From: Chamaecyparis obtusa
Taxonomy: Eukaryota; Streptophyta; Pinopsida; Cupressales; Cupressaceae
Assembly: GCA_027943335.1 (NCBI GenBank)
Contig: BSBK01006342.1
Location: 496,001 to 560,000, forward strand
Length of the DNA: 64,000 nt
Direction: 5' to 3'
The stretch's first letter is position 1. Each line of letters starts with the position of its first letter. Below the pieces are notes generated by a model, which saw only the letters and a list, made by a program, of their open reading frames with translations, was not told where the DNA came from and searched no databases. The translations under genes were made by a program, and so were the position numbers. This document shows positions 1 to 11,228 of this stretch, in pieces.

Positions 1-1
1 A

Positions 2-547
2 GATAAAGGATGGAAAGATGAGCCTACTAAAAGAGGTAATTACTCTAGAGGTAGCTATACTGGTTACTCTAGGAATAACAATAATGTTAGAAGAGAAGAG
101 AAATCTTGGTTTAAAGGTACTTGTTACAAATGTGGTGAAGAAGGACATAGAGCTTTTGAATGTACTAACTCTAGAAAGAAGATTGGAGGTAATGGTAGAA
201 ATAATTTGGCTTGTGAAGAAGTTGAGGAAATGTCTACTGAACCTGAACATGGTGAGAACTTGATGCTAAGAAGGATCTTGTGGAATGAAGAAGCTGATGA
301 GGAACCTATTTTGAGGAAAAGTTTGTTCAGAACCAAATGTAGGATCACTGATAAATGTTGCAAGGTAATCATTGATAGTGGAAGTTCTGATAATTTAGCA
401 TCTAAAGAGTTGGTTAGCAAATTGCAGTTGCAAAGATTGAAACATCCTAAGCCTTACCATATTGCTTAGATCTAGAAGGAGCATAAACTACTTGTAAGTG
501 AACAATGCCTTGTTAAATTCAAAATTGGGAATTATCATGATGAAGTC
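2..547 (+). pseudogene. gag C-terminus and retropepsin of chromovirus A
   Basis: The frame contains a CCHC nucleocapsid knuckle (CYKCGEEGHRAFEC, from about 122), which binds element RNA. It is followed by a retropepsin with active site VIIDSGSSDNLAS near 368-406; this aspartic protease would cleave the Gag-Pol polyprotein. Two TAG stops (467-469 and 473-475) interrupt the protease. The homologous positions in copy B read Trp and Gln, so these are mutations and not the natural end. The frame continues without shift into the RT part. The start of gag is outside the window. Confidence 0.9.
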
Positions 548-2179
548 TTGTGTGATATTATGCCTATGGATTGTTGTCATATTCTTTTGGCTAGACCTTG
601 GCAATATGATAGGAAAGCTTTGCATGATGGTAGATTGAATCAATATACTATTTGGAAGGATGGAAAGAAACAAGTGTTGTTGCCTTTGATAGAGAAGTTT
701 GATGAAAGTCACTGTACCATAGTCAGAGTATGTTTGGTTGATGGTAAAAAGTTTGCAAGAGAAATGAAAGAACAAAATGTTTTCTTTTCTTTTATTCCAA
801 GAAAGACTAAGAAACAAGATGAGTTAAAACATGCAGCTGAAGTTAAGCCTTTACTGAATGAATTTTATGACATCATTTCTGATAATGTACTTGATGGTTT
901 ACCACCTATGAGAAGTATAAGTCATTGTATGGATTTGATACCTGGAGCTAGTTTTCCTAATAAAGCACCACATAGGTTGACACCTGATGAAAAGACTGAA
1001 TTGAATAGGCAAGTGCAAGAATTTCTTGAAAGAGGTTTGATTAGGGAAAGTATGAGTCCTTGCGTAGTACCTGCTATATTAGCACCTAAAAAGAATGGAG
1101 AATGGAGAATGTGCACTGATTCTAGAGCTATAAACAAGATAACAATCAAGTACAAATTTCCTTTGCCTAGGATGGATGACATAATGGATAGTTTAACTGG
1201 AGCAAAGTATTTCACAAAGATTGATTTGAAAAGTGGATATCATCAAATAAGGATCAGAGAAGGGGATGAATGGAAAACATCTTTTAAGACTGTTGAAGGT
1301 TTGTATGAATGGTTGGTTGTGCCTTTTGGTTTGACTAATGCACCTAGTACTTTTATGAGGCTGATGAATGAAGTTTTGAAAAGATTCTTGGGTAAGTTTG
1401 TGATTGTATATCTTGATGAAATTTTGATATTTAGTAAGAGTAAGGAGGAACATCTTGAACATATCAGACAAGTATTGCAGAGATTGAAGGAAGAAAAGTT
1501 GCTAATTAATTTGAAGAAATGTTCATTTATGAAAGAAGATATTGTGTACCTTGGTTTTGTAATTTCAGCTGATGGATTAAAGATGGATCCTGAGAAAGTG
1601 AGAGCTATACTTGATTGGCCTACACCAGAGAATGTTGGAGAGTTAAGATCATTTCATGGATTGGCAAGTTTTTATAGGAAGTTCATCAGAAATTTTAGTT
1701 CTATTTGTAATGCAATGACTGAAACTATGAGAGGAGATAAAAAGGATTTCAAACAGACACATGGAGCACAAAGGAGTTTTGAAACATTGAAACAAAGAAT
1801 TGCAGAGTTGCCTAAACTTGCTTTGCCTAATTTTAAGAAAGTTTTTCAAGTTGAATGTGATGCTAGTGGTAGTGCAATTGGAGCTATTTTGAGTCAAGAA
1901 GGAAAAACTATAGCTTTCTTTAGTGAAAAGTTGAATGATGCTAAGAGAAAATATTTAGTTTATGACTAGGAATTCTATGCTATTGTTCAAGCTTTGAAGA
2001 AGTGGAGACATTATTTGATGCCTAAAGATTTTATGTTGTATACCAACCGTAAAGCTTTGCAGTATTTGGGAAGTTAGAATAAGTTAAATCAGAGACATAT
2101 GAAGTGGGTTGAGTTCTTGCAGAATTTTTCCTTTTCATTAAAGCATAAGAGTGGATAGTCAAATAAGGTTGCTGATACC
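548..2179 (+). pseudogene. Reverse transcriptase-RNase H of chromovirus A
   Basis: It would copy element RNA into DNA in virus-like particles. Visible RT blocks include RGLIRESMSPC, the KIDLKSGYHQI palm motif (first catalytic Asp), VPFGLTNAPSTFM, and the catalytic box near 1410-1430. That box reads YLDE, where the family and copy B have YLDD, so the second metal-binding Asp is lost. The thumb region (FLGFVIS-type) and the RNase H start VECDASGSAIGAIL follow. Further TAG stops lie at 1967-1969, 2075-2077 and 2156-2158 within RNase H. The first and third are shared with copy B. The whole region stays in one frame with gag and integrase. Confidence 0.92.
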
Positions 2180-3643
2180 TTGAGCAGAAGAAGAAATTTG
2201 CTGATAGAAATGAGAGTTGAAGTACTTGGTTTTGATGATTTGAAGTATTTGTATGAGGCTGACATTGATTTTTTAGAGCCTTGGAAAGCTTGTAAAGAAC
2301 ACATAGTGAGTGATAAGTGGTCTGATTATTTCATTCAAGAAGACATGTTGTTTAAAGGAGTTTAGTTGTGCATACCTAGAGGATCTATGAGAGAGAACAT
2401 AATGAAGGAGAAACATAGTGGTGGACTTGCTAGACATTTTGGGATTGATAAGACAGTGAATTTGATTTCAGAAAGATACTTTTGGCCACAAATTTACAGA
2501 GATGTACAGAGAATGGTTAGAGGTTGCAGAATTTGCCAAACAGAAAAAGGAACTAGTCAGAATTTGGGATTGTATACACCTTTGCCTGTACCTGATAGAG
2601 CTTGGGAAGATGTGAGTATGGACTTTGTTCTTGGATTGCCTAGAACTAAGAGAGGTAATGATTCTATTTTGGTAGTGGTTGATAGATTTTCTAAGATGGC
2701 TCATTTCATACCTTGTAAGAAGACATCTGATGCATTGGATGTAGCTGAATTATTCTTCAAGGAAGTGGTAAGATTGCATGGTTTTCCTAAATCTATTGTT
2801 TCAGATAGAGATACTAAGTTTATTGGTTATTTTTGGAGGACACTTTGGAAGAAGATGAATACTAATTTGAAGTTTAGTTCTACATTTCACCCTCAGACAG
2901 ATGGACAGACTGAAGTTGTGAATAGAAGTTTGGGAAACTTGTTGAGATGTTTAGTTGGAGAGAAACCTGCTAATTGGGATTTGATTTTGGCACAGGTAGA
3001 GTTTGCATATAATAATTTAGTGAATAGAAGCACTAAGAAGACACCATTTGAGATTGTTAATGGATTTCATCCTAAGGGAACCACAGAGCTGAGAGATTTA
3101 CCTACTGAGACCAGAAGAAGTGCTGAATCTGATCATTTTGCAGAATACATGAGAACTTTACATGATGAAGTTAAAAATAATTTGGAGGATAGTAATCTAA
3201 AATATAAACAAAGAGGAGACAAGAGAAGGAGACATAAATATTTTGAAGTTGGAGATGAGGTTATGATTCATTTGAAGAAGAATAGATTTCCAGTTGGTAC
3301 CTACAACAAGCTGAAAATGAATAAGTTTGGACCTTGTAAGATTCTGAAGAAGTTTGACAGTGGAAATGCTTATGAAGTAGAATTGCCAGAGGACATGGAT
3401 ATATCACCTATATTCAACATTGCTGATATATTTGAGTACTTTGAATCAAATGATGAGATAGGAGATGATCCATACTATCCTAAGAAGAATAGCGATAGCA
3501 TTGAAAAGATCTTGAATAGAAAAGTTGGCAAGAGTACAAGAGGAAAAGACTACATGGAATATCTAGTTCAGTGGAAAGACAAGCCAGTTGAGGACAATTC
3601 ATGGATTACACAAGCTGAGTTGGATCTTTATGATTCAGGTTAG
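2180..3643 (+). pseudogene. Integrase with chromodomain, chromovirus A
   Basis: It would insert the DNA copy into the chromosome. In order it has an HHCC zinc-binding domain (H..H in KHSGGLARHFGIDK, CRIC after it), a DDE core (Asp in VSMDFVLGLP, Asp in SDRDTKF, Glu in TDGQTEVVNR), a GPY/F-like segment (KFGPCKILKKF), and a C-terminal chromodomain with the aromatic pair around YLVQWKDKPVEDNSWI. Chromodomains in this class bind modified histone H3 and steer insertion to heterochromatin. A single TAG at 2363-2365 precedes the HHCC domain; copy B reads Gln there. The natural stop is at 3641-3643, 15 bases before the LTR. Confidence 0.93.
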
Positions 3644-3658
3644 AGTATGAGTAGTGCT

Positions 3659-4672
3659 TGATGTGGACATTAGTTCTTTATTTAACCTAGGTGTCTGATG
3701 CAGGAGCATCTTGGGTCTTTGGCAATCTTGCATCAACCAAAAACTTTTTTTGATTTCTGTACCTGTTTGCTGTAGTTTTCTTTATAATATTTGCATTTGA
3801 TAGTTTCATGGTGTGTGAAGCTTAAATCATGTTTGGGACCTATTTGGGAACCTTCTCCTATGAGCACATCAAGTTTGGATGGACTGTTTCAAAGTTACAG
3901 CTATTTTCCTTGCCGTCGAAACAATGTTTTCCTGTAGTTTTGGTGCTGATTGTTCATGTTGGCGACCTTGATCTATAAGGAATTTTATTTTGTGCAATTA
4001 AGGACTTAAAGTGGACAAAAATTAATATCATTTCCCAAGAGCATAAACTCCAATTCATTATGAGTAAAAAGTTATGCCTATTTTGCCTCAGGACCTATTT
4101 CCTGCCAGTTTTTGGGTGAAACGTGTGGTGTTTCTTTTTGTGATGTTCCATGTGCTCATATGGGACCTTGCACACTTAAAGGAATGTTCTTGGGTCAATT
4201 GAGGACCTAAATCCAAAGGTGCATCAATTTATATTCATTCTAGCATTAGTTTTGGTTTAAATCTTGAGACTGGACCTATATTGTAATTAAATGCCTGACT
4301 GGCCGACCTGTGGCTTAGCTGGCTATATAAGGGGTCTAGATTGATGTAGTGAGCATCATGGGTGAGATATAGGAAGGATTATCAACATACATCATTGGAT
4401 AAGAAGATAGGATGCAAGCTATAATTCTGAATTCATAATTCTCATTGTATAAGGCCAAAACTCGGAAGGCCTCACAGCCGGGCATGTTGAAAGAAATAAT
4501 ATAATTCTCTGTTGTTGCTGTCAGTTGATTGTCTCATATCCATTGTGTTTACATTGTGTTCATGTGATATTTATATTTCTTCTGTTGTGTAACTTTGAGC
4601 AAGGGCTTGTGGTGGATTCAAGTGGATTCAATTCTACTTGATTCTGCTTGTATCTACCCTGCCCTTGCGTCA
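3659..4672 (+). repeat. 3' LTR of chromovirus A
   Basis: It starts TGATGTGGAC and ends GCCCTTGCGTCA, giving short inverted ends TGAYG/CGTCA. The boundaries come from comparison with the LTR of copy B (49349-50360, minus), where similarity stops after CGTCA at the outer end. A TATA-like CTATATAAGG lies at 4323-4332, and an AT-rich stretch resembling a polyadenylation region lies near 4490-4520. The next five bases, ATTTG, should be one target duplication; its partner is outside the window. Confidence 0.82.
4323..4332 (+). promoter_or_regulatory. TATA box in the LTR of chromovirus A
   Basis: CTATATAAGG lies about 660 bases into the LTR, with a similar CTATATATTT in the copy B LTR. It is the likely pol II core promoter, setting the U3/R boundary some 30 bases downstream. 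No transcript evidence is available here. Confidence 0.55.
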
Positions 4673-5459
4673 ATTTGGAGTTGCTGGTTTGAGTGGTGAA
4701 GATAGAACCAAACAGGTTACAAGGTTGGTGGATGAAAATTTTTCTTGGTGGCCTTGGTCTTCTACTCAGTTGACTGAGATGGATGTGAGTTGGATTCCCT
4801 ATGTACTAATGGGGATGATGGGTTGCTAAGATCATTTGAGGATCATGATGTTGTTTAGTTTGTTCCTGAGGGTGAGCATTTTGATTGGGTTGTTGAGATG
4901 TAGTGGATTGCAATGATTGCATGGGTGAATATGAGATGGTTGACTTACATATTGGTTCTCTTTCCTATGATGGAGTGGAAACCTTTGGTGAAGATAAAGC
5001 GGAGTTGGCATTCTTTAGATGTTCCCTTTGGTGAGAAAGTGTGGGACATACTTTTATTTGTACCCTGGGAGTTTGATGCAGTGGCATCCTGGCTAATTGT
5101 TCAGTTCCTTATGATTTTTTGGCACTCAATGAAGGAGGTGGATGAGCTTAGTAAAGATAGGATTTTTACTCAGTTATTTGTTGATAGTTCTTAGTCAGAG
5201 TCTATTTGGATTCACCGATGGAGCTCAGTGGTCGTGGTAGTAGTTTTTGGTTGGAAGCACCGATGGAGCTTGGTGGATGGTGGTCACTTGGTGACTCAAT
5301 GTTTTTGTTTCTTGGTTCTCAGTTACTGACCGGATCTCAGTGTTTATTACTAGTGCTTAGTATTCTTGCTGACCGTCTTGTTTGCATGGATGAATTACCT
5401 TGGACGACTGGTGCATTTAATTTAGGTCATGCTCCTCAAGTTATGGATTGATCATTGGA
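4673..5459. other. Unassigned T/G-rich stretch after chromovirus A
   Basis: Short open frames of 60-93 codons occur on the + strand, but none shows a recognisable domain and no single frame is sustained. The phrase CACCGATGGAGCT occurs twice (about 5213 and 5259). The region sits between an LTR end and an LTR-like remnant, so it is probably a decayed retroelement interior. I see no gene I can support. Confidence 0.4.
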
Positions 5460-6120
5460 TGTGTTGGGACCTAAATATAGCATATTGCATTCTCCTATGT
5501 GGATCTAGATATCGACATGGATAATTAATTTTTTGGAAGGCTATGTGAGAGACAATTGCTATTGTATTTAATATTTGTTTGTCTTTGGAAGCCAACTGGG
5601 TTTTTGGGATTTATTTGTTTGTAAATCCGACTTATGGATGTGTAGTATTTAAGGAGGGTATAGGTAGAGTAGTAGAGGTCAGGTAGAAAGAAAAAAGAAG
5701 TAGCAGATTGGTGATCAGTTTGGAGTACCAGAGGTCGATCTGTGAAGTGTAGCAGAGTTACTAGCTTGCAATCTTAGGAACACAAAGATTTCTTGGTGGC
5801 TTGAGAGCACAATTTTAGATCTTTCTTGGAGTACCTACTAGTGTCCTATTGTGTTACAGACTTGGGATAGCTGAGAGGTGTGTTGGATCCTGCAAGATCT
5901 TGTTGAACTTTTGTAATATTTGATGTATTTGGCTATAACCAAGAAGGCCTTACAACTCAACATGTTTCTTGTAAGCTTGGTTACTGATGAATAAAATAAT
6001 ATTTTGATTCTATATTTGTGTTGTGTTGTGTTATTCTATGGTTTTGGTGTTTGGCTGCAAGTTTGGACAGTCCTTTTTTGGATCCTCCAAGCTTGACTGC
6101 ATCACAAGATCGTTGATTAA
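5460..6120 (+). repeat. LTR-like remnant (R/U5 type), probably gypsy
   Basis: TATTTAAGG (5646-5654) is followed by a purine-rich leader. The later phrase AAGGCCTTACAACTCAACATG and an AATAAAATAATATT polyadenylation-like stretch near 5990 parallel the order in the chromovirus A LTR (AAGGCCTCACAGCCGGGCATG, then AATAATATAATTCTC). This suggests an old LTR of a related family. I could not fix its termini or find target duplications. Confidence 0.45.
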
Positions 6121-6562
6121 TCCAACTATTCTATACTTTTCTCTAACTATTTCTTTGTCAACCCAATCAAGAATCCTTTATAAATCCTCCAAAACACAAC
6201 ATTAAATTATACAATCGTAGGAATATATAGTATATAACACGTAGATGAAAATCCTATCTAGGCAATCCAAATGGAGTCTTTACCATTTTGTACCACTCTG
6301 TACACTGATATTGTATCATGCTTATACTTAACTATTTTGATCAATCAATTAAATCTAACTCCAAATTTTTTTGAAATGGCCATAAACAAAGTGTGTAGTT
6401 TCCATCAATGACAAAATCCAACCTATACAATAGACAATTATTAAAAAATGACTAACTGTCTAGTCAATATGCCAAACTCCAAAAACTAAAAAAAATATAT
6501 TCTATCTCTAGTCAAAATTTATAATCCCCTTGAGTTTGATATAGAATTTTTCACTCACGTCT
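6121..6562. other. No gene seen; AT-rich flank of remnant K
   Basis: No coding frame, RNA gene or clear LTR terminus was found. On the minus strand this stretch lies just past a polypurine-like tract, so it may be a decayed 3' LTR of remnant K, but no TG start is visible. Confidence 0.35.
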
Positions 6563-6584
6563 CTCTCCCTTTGACATCAATGGA
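6563..6584 (-). other. Polypurine-tract-like site of remnant K
   Basis: On the minus strand the sequence reads CATTGATGTCAAAGGGAGAGA. It matches in form the tract before the 3' LTR of element J (caatgacaaagggggagat), a plus-strand primer site used in LTR-element replication. It lies about 100 bases after the K reading frame, the same order as in J. Confidence 0.5.
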
Positions 6585-6683
6585 AAAGCTTGGAATCCCA
6601 AAACCAAAACTGCTCTATCAAAAGCCTATATCTTCTACATATAAAAAAAGTGCATAACATGCTTACAAAAGCTTGAAAATATC

Positions 6684-7500
6684 TCAAAAATTACTCCTAA
6701 GCATTGCAAATTCCACATCCCAAGTTTTCCTAAAAATTTCTACTATCTGAATCTGCCCACATATAGAATAAGTTGACATCTCAGCCTTGGTAATATTTGG
6801 TGGGTTCAAGTGTGCATATCCTTTTTTTACCTCATCAAGCCCTCTCACTACGTCTATTTTAGGAACAATAAGTCCTAACAATTCTGAGATTATGTTCCTC
6901 ATTTTGTTCCTCTCTACCTCCAATGTCTTGATTTTGTCATTTAACTTAATAACTTCAGGCATATGATCAGATGTAAGTTCATTCAGGTGATCAAACTTTC
7001 CTACCATGAATCCTAGTTGTGCTTCACTCTCCTTAATTATCTTGTCCAACTCAACCACATGAATAGAATATACAATGCAATTTTGATAAATTTTGGCTCC
7101 CATAGAAAATGCATCCTTCGACTAATTTATTGAAACATCCAATGAAGTTTTATCTTTAGAAATTATTGTACAAAACTAATTATATCTATTTGTTGCATAC
7201 TCACTTAAAAATTTTACAAGTGCAAATTTCTCCAAACAGTGAAAATGATTATCAAAAGCATCAAATATCCCTTCCAATTGGCTAGATATTGGCTCATCTG
7301 GTTCAGCCTTGTGTATTGGCATAATTTTGCATATTATATTCTTTTCCCTTGTAGGTAACCTACGTCCCTTCTCATTTGATTTCATTATCCTTTCTTATGC
7401 TTTGGCATGAGAAATTACTGATATAGCCATGAGTTTCTCCTCTATCATCACATCAAAGTATCTCACATTCAAATTTGACATTTCAAATATGAATGCCTAT
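6684..7500 (-). pseudogene. Remnant K: coiled-coil ORF related to J ORF2
   Basis: Two in-frame pieces (7176-7385 and 6684-7103), separated by stops, encode a charged, helical protein without pol motifs. The later piece contains IKLNDKIKTLEVERNKMR, which lines up with QKLYDKIRILQDERNRKMR near the end of J ORF2. The spacing to a downstream KTWDVEFAML segment also resembles J (NSWEKEIEAM). An upstream AFDNHFHCLEKFA resembles J's TFDNEFTNLFDIA. I infer that K is a diverged copy of the C-terminal part of J ORF2. Function is unknown; the coiled coil suggests self-association. The frame is cut at about 7508 by LTR L. Confidence 0.55.
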
Positions 7501-7508
7501 TGGAAGAT

Positions 7509-8845
7509 TGTTGAGCATGTCATATTTTTGGATTTTTGGTGTACTAACATTAATGTTTTTGTTTTAGATAGTGTTTTTAGTGTGTTAAGTATGAAGGATT
7601 TCAGTTGATCATGTGCTATGATGAAGATCTTCAGTTGTGATCATGAGGTATTATTCAAAGGTATATGTAGATCATCTACATGGGTTCACAAAGGTTGGAA
7701 TGACAATTTGAATGAGGAATGATTGATTTGCTAGTTGTTGGTATCACACTATTCTTGTGAACAATGGATGAGTATTTGGTTTGGTATGCCTAGGATTTGA
7801 TGTTTTAGAGGTTATGAAGTTGGTGATTACATGTTTCCTTATCATTGTGTTCATAGCTAGTGTTGTTCATGATTCAAAGTATAACAAGCTACCTTTTGTT
7901 ATGTCAAAGTTTGGTATTTTAGTGTTCGTATTGATCAGAGATAAAGATGAGTTTGGATTTCATATTGGAGATGATGTGAAGGTTCTAGATGGTATTCATT
8001 TTTCTTTTTGGTGTTCTTGGATCATGCGATGATCATGTTTTTGGTACGCATTGATTGAGGTGATCATATTTTCTATTTTGGTAGCATGTTGGTATTTCTT
8101 CATTTGTGTTCTAGCTGACTTGATGAAGTAGTGTGTTACGATTCTTGGCGCTGCATTGGAGATGGTATAGCATGTCCAAGGTTAAATATTTTGGTCCTAT
8201 ATAAGTCTTATCTATCTTGATTTGGATCTCATTGGTAATTGAGCATAATGTTTATATCTTTTATTGTAATAGGTCTTAGCTGACCTAGTGGAGGATTATT
8301 CTTTGTAATCGGTATAAATGCAAGATCATTTTTTAGTTGAGAGTATGTATGGGAGAAAAATAATTATGTATATGTGTGTTATACACTTAAGGAATATTTT
8401 TTACTTTATTAGAACTATTTTTGGCATTGGAGACCCTATTTGTCAGTTAGGTTGTAAAATATTATATGTCCACCCTATTGTAATTGAAGATAGATTGGTG
8501 GACCTAACTGAGGGCCAGATTTGAGATTGTATTATGAGAAGTGAGATATTGGAAATGAGCCTATAGATTTGGATGTAAGCCTTTGGTTACAAGTGAATCA
8601 TTTTTTCTCTATTTTTCTCTTAACCAGGTAGTACTTTTAACAAAGTACACTCATCTAGTGGTTTGACTCCCACCAAGTTTCTCCCTTAACCAGGTTTCCT
8701 TGAGAAAAATTCTTTGTGTTCTTTGTTATATGTTGTATTGTTTATCTTTCAAATCTAAGTGGATAAAATGGAATTAAAGTAATTAGGTACACACAAATGA
8801 TTTACCCCTCCTCTCAGTTGTACTTGCCTCCTTTTGGGCCTAATA
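7509..8845 (+). repeat. Copia-type LTR (L)
   Basis: It starts TGTTGAGCATG and runs to a short pyrimidine-rich end (TTTACCCCTCCTCTCAG), as in other copia LTRs in this window. A TATA-like CCTATATAAG lies near 8197-8205. The phrase CTCCCACCAAGTTTCTCCCTTAACCAGG parallels the J LTR (ATCCCCACCAGGGTTTTCCC). A decayed primer site follows at once, so it is read as a 5' LTR. The five bases on the two sides (AAGAT, ATTAG) do not match, which argues against a simple solo LTR. Confidence 0.65.
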
Positions 8846-9345
8846 ATTAGTATTGGAGTTAAGTCCTTTTAAAGAAGCTTGACCACTTGAAGGAGATCCA
8901 TCATGGAAAGCTTGATGTCTTGCATCTCAATTCACCATGAATCTTTTGTTATGGATTAATCTAGTCACTGATATAAAAATGTTAACTAAGAGCATATTTA
9001 CATAGATCATACTCACTTCATATAGGAGGAAATAGATCTCTTCTAGGTAGTTTCTTTATGTAATGTTTGAAAATGGAGTATGGTTAAGTATAGGATTGGG
9101 GAAGGTAAGATCTTCTTCTTAACCCCAAATTCCCAAAGGAAAGATCCAAGTTGATTAACCACAAGAAGATGGTCAATGCATAAATGAATCAATTGATGGA
9201 GACTATGAAGAAATGAGAAAACCTTTTATTCCATTATGGAAAGAAGTATTGAAATCTTAATAGAATTGAAGACAAATACTAACCTCAAAATATGACAGAT
9301 CTAGAAATTTCTATTTTTTGGTGTTTGTACTTTGTTTCGACAATA
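8846..9345 (+). other. Decayed primer site and leader of L; no gene
   Basis: ATTAGTATTGGAG (8846-8858) is a damaged form of the initiator-Met-tRNA primer site ATTGGTATCAGAG. AGGAGATCCATCATGG near 8890-8907 parallels the gag start context of element G (AGGAGATCCATGGTG). The rest has no sustained frame and ends where element E/C similarity begins. It is probably the truncated start of a copia element. Confidence 0.5.
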
Positions 9346-9917
9346 CCACTAATTACGTTTCCACCGTGATATGCCCCTAATCAAAGAAAAATCAAGGAAA
9401 ATACCACATAAACATACAAAGAACACATAAGGGATCTACTTGTCATGGGGTCAGTATGATCATAAGATAATATATATATGATATTATTGTAAATTAATTG
9501 ACATCATTCCCCAAAGAAAGTAGAACTACAATCACAATAGAGGAAAGGAAACATAAGAGTTATGAAGAAGAATCTTTTTGAACCACATGGAGACAAAAAA
9601 GATTCAGTGCTACCAAGTCATAAATCCAAGCGGACTACACAAGGAAAACATTTATGAACCATAGAAAAAGTATAACATAACATGAAAACAATATATAGAA
9701 GAGTAAATATACATATAGAGGAATAGTACAATAGGTTTGATTCCTTTATCACCTTGCACCAACAAAGTAACAAAGGTCATATAAAAGAATCTAACAAACA
9801 TTTAGAAAACACATCACAGGAGAAGCACAATACAACAGGGAAACACACAAAAAGATACCATGAAGGACAAGCCAATCAAACATGTCACCTACTCTCCCCA
9901 TCTCATTCTATATCATC

Positions 9918-10388
9918 TCATTCTATAACTTGAGAATCATAATTTTTGATACTAGGTTTAATTATCAATTGTACTAAAAGCATATTAGGTAAATCAATAT
10001 CAATGTCAATAGTCTCATATTCATCATTAACATCATTAGTATCTTCTTCATCAAGATTAATCAAAATAGAATCTAAGATACAAATAGAATCATCATAATC
10101 ATTCATCTTAACATCATTATTAGTATTATCTTCTTCTAACACATCAGGCATAGGCTAGTCAAAATAAGGTAAAGAACTTTGAAGAATAGAAGCACACACT
10201 TTAGCTTGATCTCGATGCTTCTTATGACATTCATTGGAAGATCGATTATGCTTTGTCTTGTTTGAAATATGTTGAGAACTAGGAGGGACAACCATAGGCT
10301 CCTTCGTAGGTTCTATAGGAGGATCAGTAGGATTCTTAGTAGGTTGAAAAGAAACACTAGGAGCTTGATTAACAGAACTAGAAGCCAT
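9918..10388 (-). pseudogene. C-terminal acidic tail of the E/C protease-like protein
   Basis: Two short frames on the minus strand, shifted relative to one another, correspond to the last third of the H ORF: a Pro/Ser-rich linker (MASSSVNQAP), a basic stretch and an acidic segment (DYDDSICILDSIL, then IDIDIDLPNML). No catalytic motif is visible and the role is unknown. It continues the preceding protease-like frame through a frameshift near 10350. Confidence 0.7.
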
Positions 10389-11005
10389 GGATAAGGAGGT
10401 ATGGAAGGCATAGGCAAAAGACCATGGTTAAGATCCATTTGAGACATGCTTAACTCAAAAATCTTGTGATGTTTATAGGCTTGATATGCACAAAAAAGGT
10501 TATCAAGTCGAGAAGGACATGAATTAGGTAATGAAGGCCAAAAGAAGTCAAGTGTAGCACAATCCCTAGTCCTAGAAGGTTGATATAAACTATGATTAAT
10601 CATCTTCACTTCTTCATAATGAATTAATTTAAGACACTTATGGATAGGAGAAGAAATGATATACATGGCATTTAACCAAGGAAAACCTAACTTAACTTGA
10701 AACTGATCAGAAGTAGGAACAACAAGGAAGGCAATGTCCACAATTTTACCACAAAGGTCAATAGGCAAGTTAATAGAACCAAATGATGGATAAATAAAAC
10801 CATTACAAGTTTGAATCCACACATCTGATTTATCATCAGAATCATGTTGTAAGTTCTTCTTAAAAATATTTTCTTCACTAATAACACTGACTAAGGATGT
10901 AGGATCAACAAGACAACTGCATGTAGGTATCTTAGAAATCCTAGCATAAATGTAGAGGGGACCATCATGAGCTTTAATAGTCTCAGAATCATCAAGGGTA
11001 ATCAA
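10313..11005 (-). pseudogene. Protease-like domain of E/C with DPTS in place of D-S/T-G
   Basis: The fold order resembles a retropepsin: a beta start (GPLYIYARISKIPT), then CLVDPTSLVSVIS at the active-site position, then FGSINLPIDLCGK and QVKLGFPWLNAM, which parallels the ILGRPW-type second half. Plant gypsy proteases normally have D-S/T/G-G-S/A; here it is D-P-T-S, and H (31836-33041) has the same residues. Either the family is catalytically dead or the domain has another use. The frame is open for 230 codons and then shifts. Confidence 0.7.
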
Positions 11006-11228
11006 GAGTTCCCTAGGTCTTTTATTCTTAGATTTTTTTTGAGGTTTAGGTTGAGGTTTTGGTTTAGGCTTAGGTTGAGGTGGAAATTGAAGTTGAGTTT
11101 GAGATTGAGGCTAGGGTGGAGATACAAATTGAGACAAAACAACATGCTCCACATGGTTAACAATGTAATTGAGATCATCCATCTTTGAATTATAAACAAT
11201 ATCCGTAGAAGATGGCTGAACAATGGTA

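Larger units (their letters stand above)
1..4672 (+). mobile_element. Chromovirus A (Ty3/gypsy), 5' end outside the window
   Basis: The window opens inside gag. One reading frame then runs through zinc knuckle, protease, reverse transcriptase, RNase H, integrase and chromodomain to 3643, followed by a 3' LTR. The domain order protease-RT-RNase H-integrase is that of Ty3/gypsy, and the C-terminal chromodomain marks a chromovirus. The 5' LTR and gag capsid lie outside the window. Six in-frame TAG codons and a changed RT catalytic residue make the copy inactive. Chromovirus B (49349-57294, minus) is the same family. The exact chromovirus clade was not assigned. Confidence 0.93.

Noticed and set aside
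4638..5451. Three consecutive short + strand frames as a possible host gene
   Set aside because: The first overlaps the LTR end; no recognisable domain, no splice-consistent arrangement I could support, and different frames.
7509..8845. L as a solo LTR
   Set aside because: Flanking five bases AAGAT and ATTAG do not match, and a decayed primer site follows, which fits a truncated 5' LTR better.
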